DNA from: Archangium violaceum Cb vi76
GTDB lineage: Bacteria > Myxococcota > Myxococcia > Myxococcales > Myxococcaceae
Direction: 5' to 3'
Assembly (NCBI RefSeq): GCF_000733295.1
Contig: NZ_JPMI01000230.1
Location: 1-64,000, forward strand
DNA length: 64,000 nt
A program made the position numbers and the translations under genes. The first letter of the stretch is position 1. Each line of letters begins with the position of its first letter. Of the stretch, positions 63,033-64,000 are shown in pieces. A model generated the notes under the pieces. That model did not search any database. It had not been told where the DNA came from and saw only the letters and a list, made by a program, of their open reading frames with translations.

Positions 63033-64000
63033 ATGAAGACTCACGAGAACCAGGGAAGTCACCGCCTGCTGCCCGCGTTGGTGGCGTTGATGCTCGGAGG
63101 CCAGGCGTGGGCGTATGACCCTTATCATTCGAACAACCCCACCGCCTGGTACGACGAGGTGGCCGAGGATGAGTACTTCAATCCATCCCTCACACCCGGC
63201 TGGCAGCTCAACGAGACGTGCGGCGACACGGGTTACTTCTCGGTGGCGTCCTACAACATCTTCCACAACGTGCCCTTCGTCTATGACTTCGGAGACGAGA
63301 TGGAGCAGAGCCTGGGAAAGGTGACGAAGTGCGCGGACGTCGTCCTGTACCAGGAGGCCTGGGATTATGACGACATCATCCAGGATGGTCCCAAGCAGAA
63401 CATGGCCTCGCGCGGCTTCAACATGCTCACCCCCAGCGGCTATTACTGTGACGATACCTGGGGTGGCATCGAGAACGACTGCAGCGGCCTGATGATGTTC
63501 TACAAGAGCGGCACCACGTTGGTGAAGGAGTTCACCCTCCAGCCGTTCACCGACTCGAACGGGGCTGACATACACAAGGAGAAGGGAGTCTGGGGCGCCA
63601 TCTTCGCCAAGGCGGGAAAGTATTACTATGTCTTCGATACGCACTTCACGTACGGGAACAAGGGGCACCTGGAGGGAGATGCCGCCTCGGATGCCTCACG
63701 TATCTCCAACATGAAGCAGTCGTTGGCCTATATCCGCGACCAGGTGACCGCGAACAAGTCGAGTTATCCGCCGTCGGTCGTCCTCTTCGGAGGTGACTTC
63801 AACTCCGACTTCACCAGCACCAACAGCTACTCGCGGGGCTATCAGTTACTCGTCCAGGCCGCTGCCCAGACGTATTTCTATGAGCCGTATGCCTATTCCA
63901 TGATGAACACGGTGCTGGGCGGTTACGAGACTCCCGGCTTCCAGTCCAACTGGGTGGGAGGCGCCGTGGACACGGGCCCCAATGGCATGGCCACGGGGGC
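63033..64000 (+). CDS. Sphingomyelinase-like secreted phosphodiesterase, 3' end beyond the window
   Basis: At least 322 residues; no stop before the window ends. Signal peptide (LLPALVALMLGGQAWA). Motifs of the endonuclease/exonuclease/phosphatase superfamily, sphingomyelinase-C-type branch: VASYNIFHN (catalytic Asn), VVLYQEAWD (metal Glu), FDTHFTYG (His) and LFGGDFNSDF (Asp and Asn). The terminal catalytic SDH(P) motif should lie beyond 64000. Cysteines near 70, 110 and 150 may form disulfides. It may lyse membranes of prey. Confidence 0.8.
   Translation, partial: MKTHENQGSHRLLPALVALMLGGQAWAYDPYHSNNPTAWYDEVAEDEYFNPSLTPGWQLNETCGDTGYFSVASYNIFHNVPFVYDFGDEMEQSLGKVTKCADVVLYQEAWDYDDIIQDGPKQNMASRGFNMLTPSGYYCDDTWGGIENDCSGLMMFYKSGTTLVKEFTLQPFTDSNGADIHKEKGVWGAIFAKAGKYYYVFDTHFTYGNKGHLEGDAASDASRISNMKQSLAYIRDQVTANKSSYPPSVVLFGGDFNSDFTSTNSYSRGYQLLVQAAAQTYFYEPYAYSMMNTVLGGYETPGFQSNWVGGAVDTGPNGMATG

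Overview
The window is high-GC DNA from a myxobacterium, most likely of the Archangium/Cystobacter/Myxococcus group. This follows from the many cysteine-rich lipoproteins, a C-terminal MYXO-CTERM-type anchor on a 2409-residue protease, a chemosensory operon laid out like M. xanthus frz, an RpoH-family sigma factor of the myxococcal type, and a lipoprotein toxin resembling the outer-membrane-exchange (SitA) toxins. Genus and species cannot be fixed from sequence alone.

Layout. 1-4.5 kb: remnant of an EF-Tu gene, a small membrane protein, a DEAD-box helicase and a large lipoprotein. 4.9-8.3 kb: an accessory restriction-modification island (Vsr, a C5-cytosine methyltransferase, an Eco29kI-like GIY-YIG endonuclease and a second related GIY-YIG nuclease). 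8.4-17.5 kb: a cysteine-rich membrane protein, then a minus-strand operon with overlapping genes (TPR lipoprotein, PBP1A, FG-GAP protein, solute-binding protein, NtrY-like histidine kinase). 17.8-25.2 kb: exonuclease III, an acyl-CoA-dehydrogenase-like protein, a GMC oxidoreductase, a glycerophosphodiesterase lipoprotein, a small exported protein and a subtilase with a nested inverted-repeat leader. 25.3-27.9 kb: a WHH-nuclease lipoprotein toxin with a SUKH immunity protein. 28.8-33.5 kb: an ABC exporter whose two permeases each carry a peptidase-like C-terminal domain, intact in one and degenerate in the other. 33.6-37.6 kb: cysteine-cluster protein, CBS protein, sigma factor, DoxX and an NtrC-type regulator. 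38.0-45.3 kb: a giant repeat-containing subtilase. 45.4-47.1 kb: small exported proteins and an OmpA-like lipoprotein. 47.2-56.5 kb: the chemosensory operon (CheW, CheW-like, two MCPs, CheA-CheY, CheB, CheR-TPR). 56.6-64 kb: TPR lipoprotein, a probable selenoprotein, ribosomal protein L31, an orphan adenine methyltransferase, a CotH-like lipoprotein, an exported helical protein and the start of a sphingomyelinase-like phosphodiesterase.

The strongest unusual signal is at 57442-58572. One reading frame is interrupted by a single UGA in a Pro-Cys-Gly-UGA context. Exactly 18 nt after it lies a GGUCUG apical loop on a perfect 8-bp stem, the same spacing and loop as the E. coli fdhF selenocysteine insertion element. 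Standard gene calling would cut this gene in two. Other notable items are the tandem GIY-YIG nucleases, the peptidase-like ABC permeases, the OME-type toxin/immunity pair and the nested inverted repeats ahead of the subtilase.
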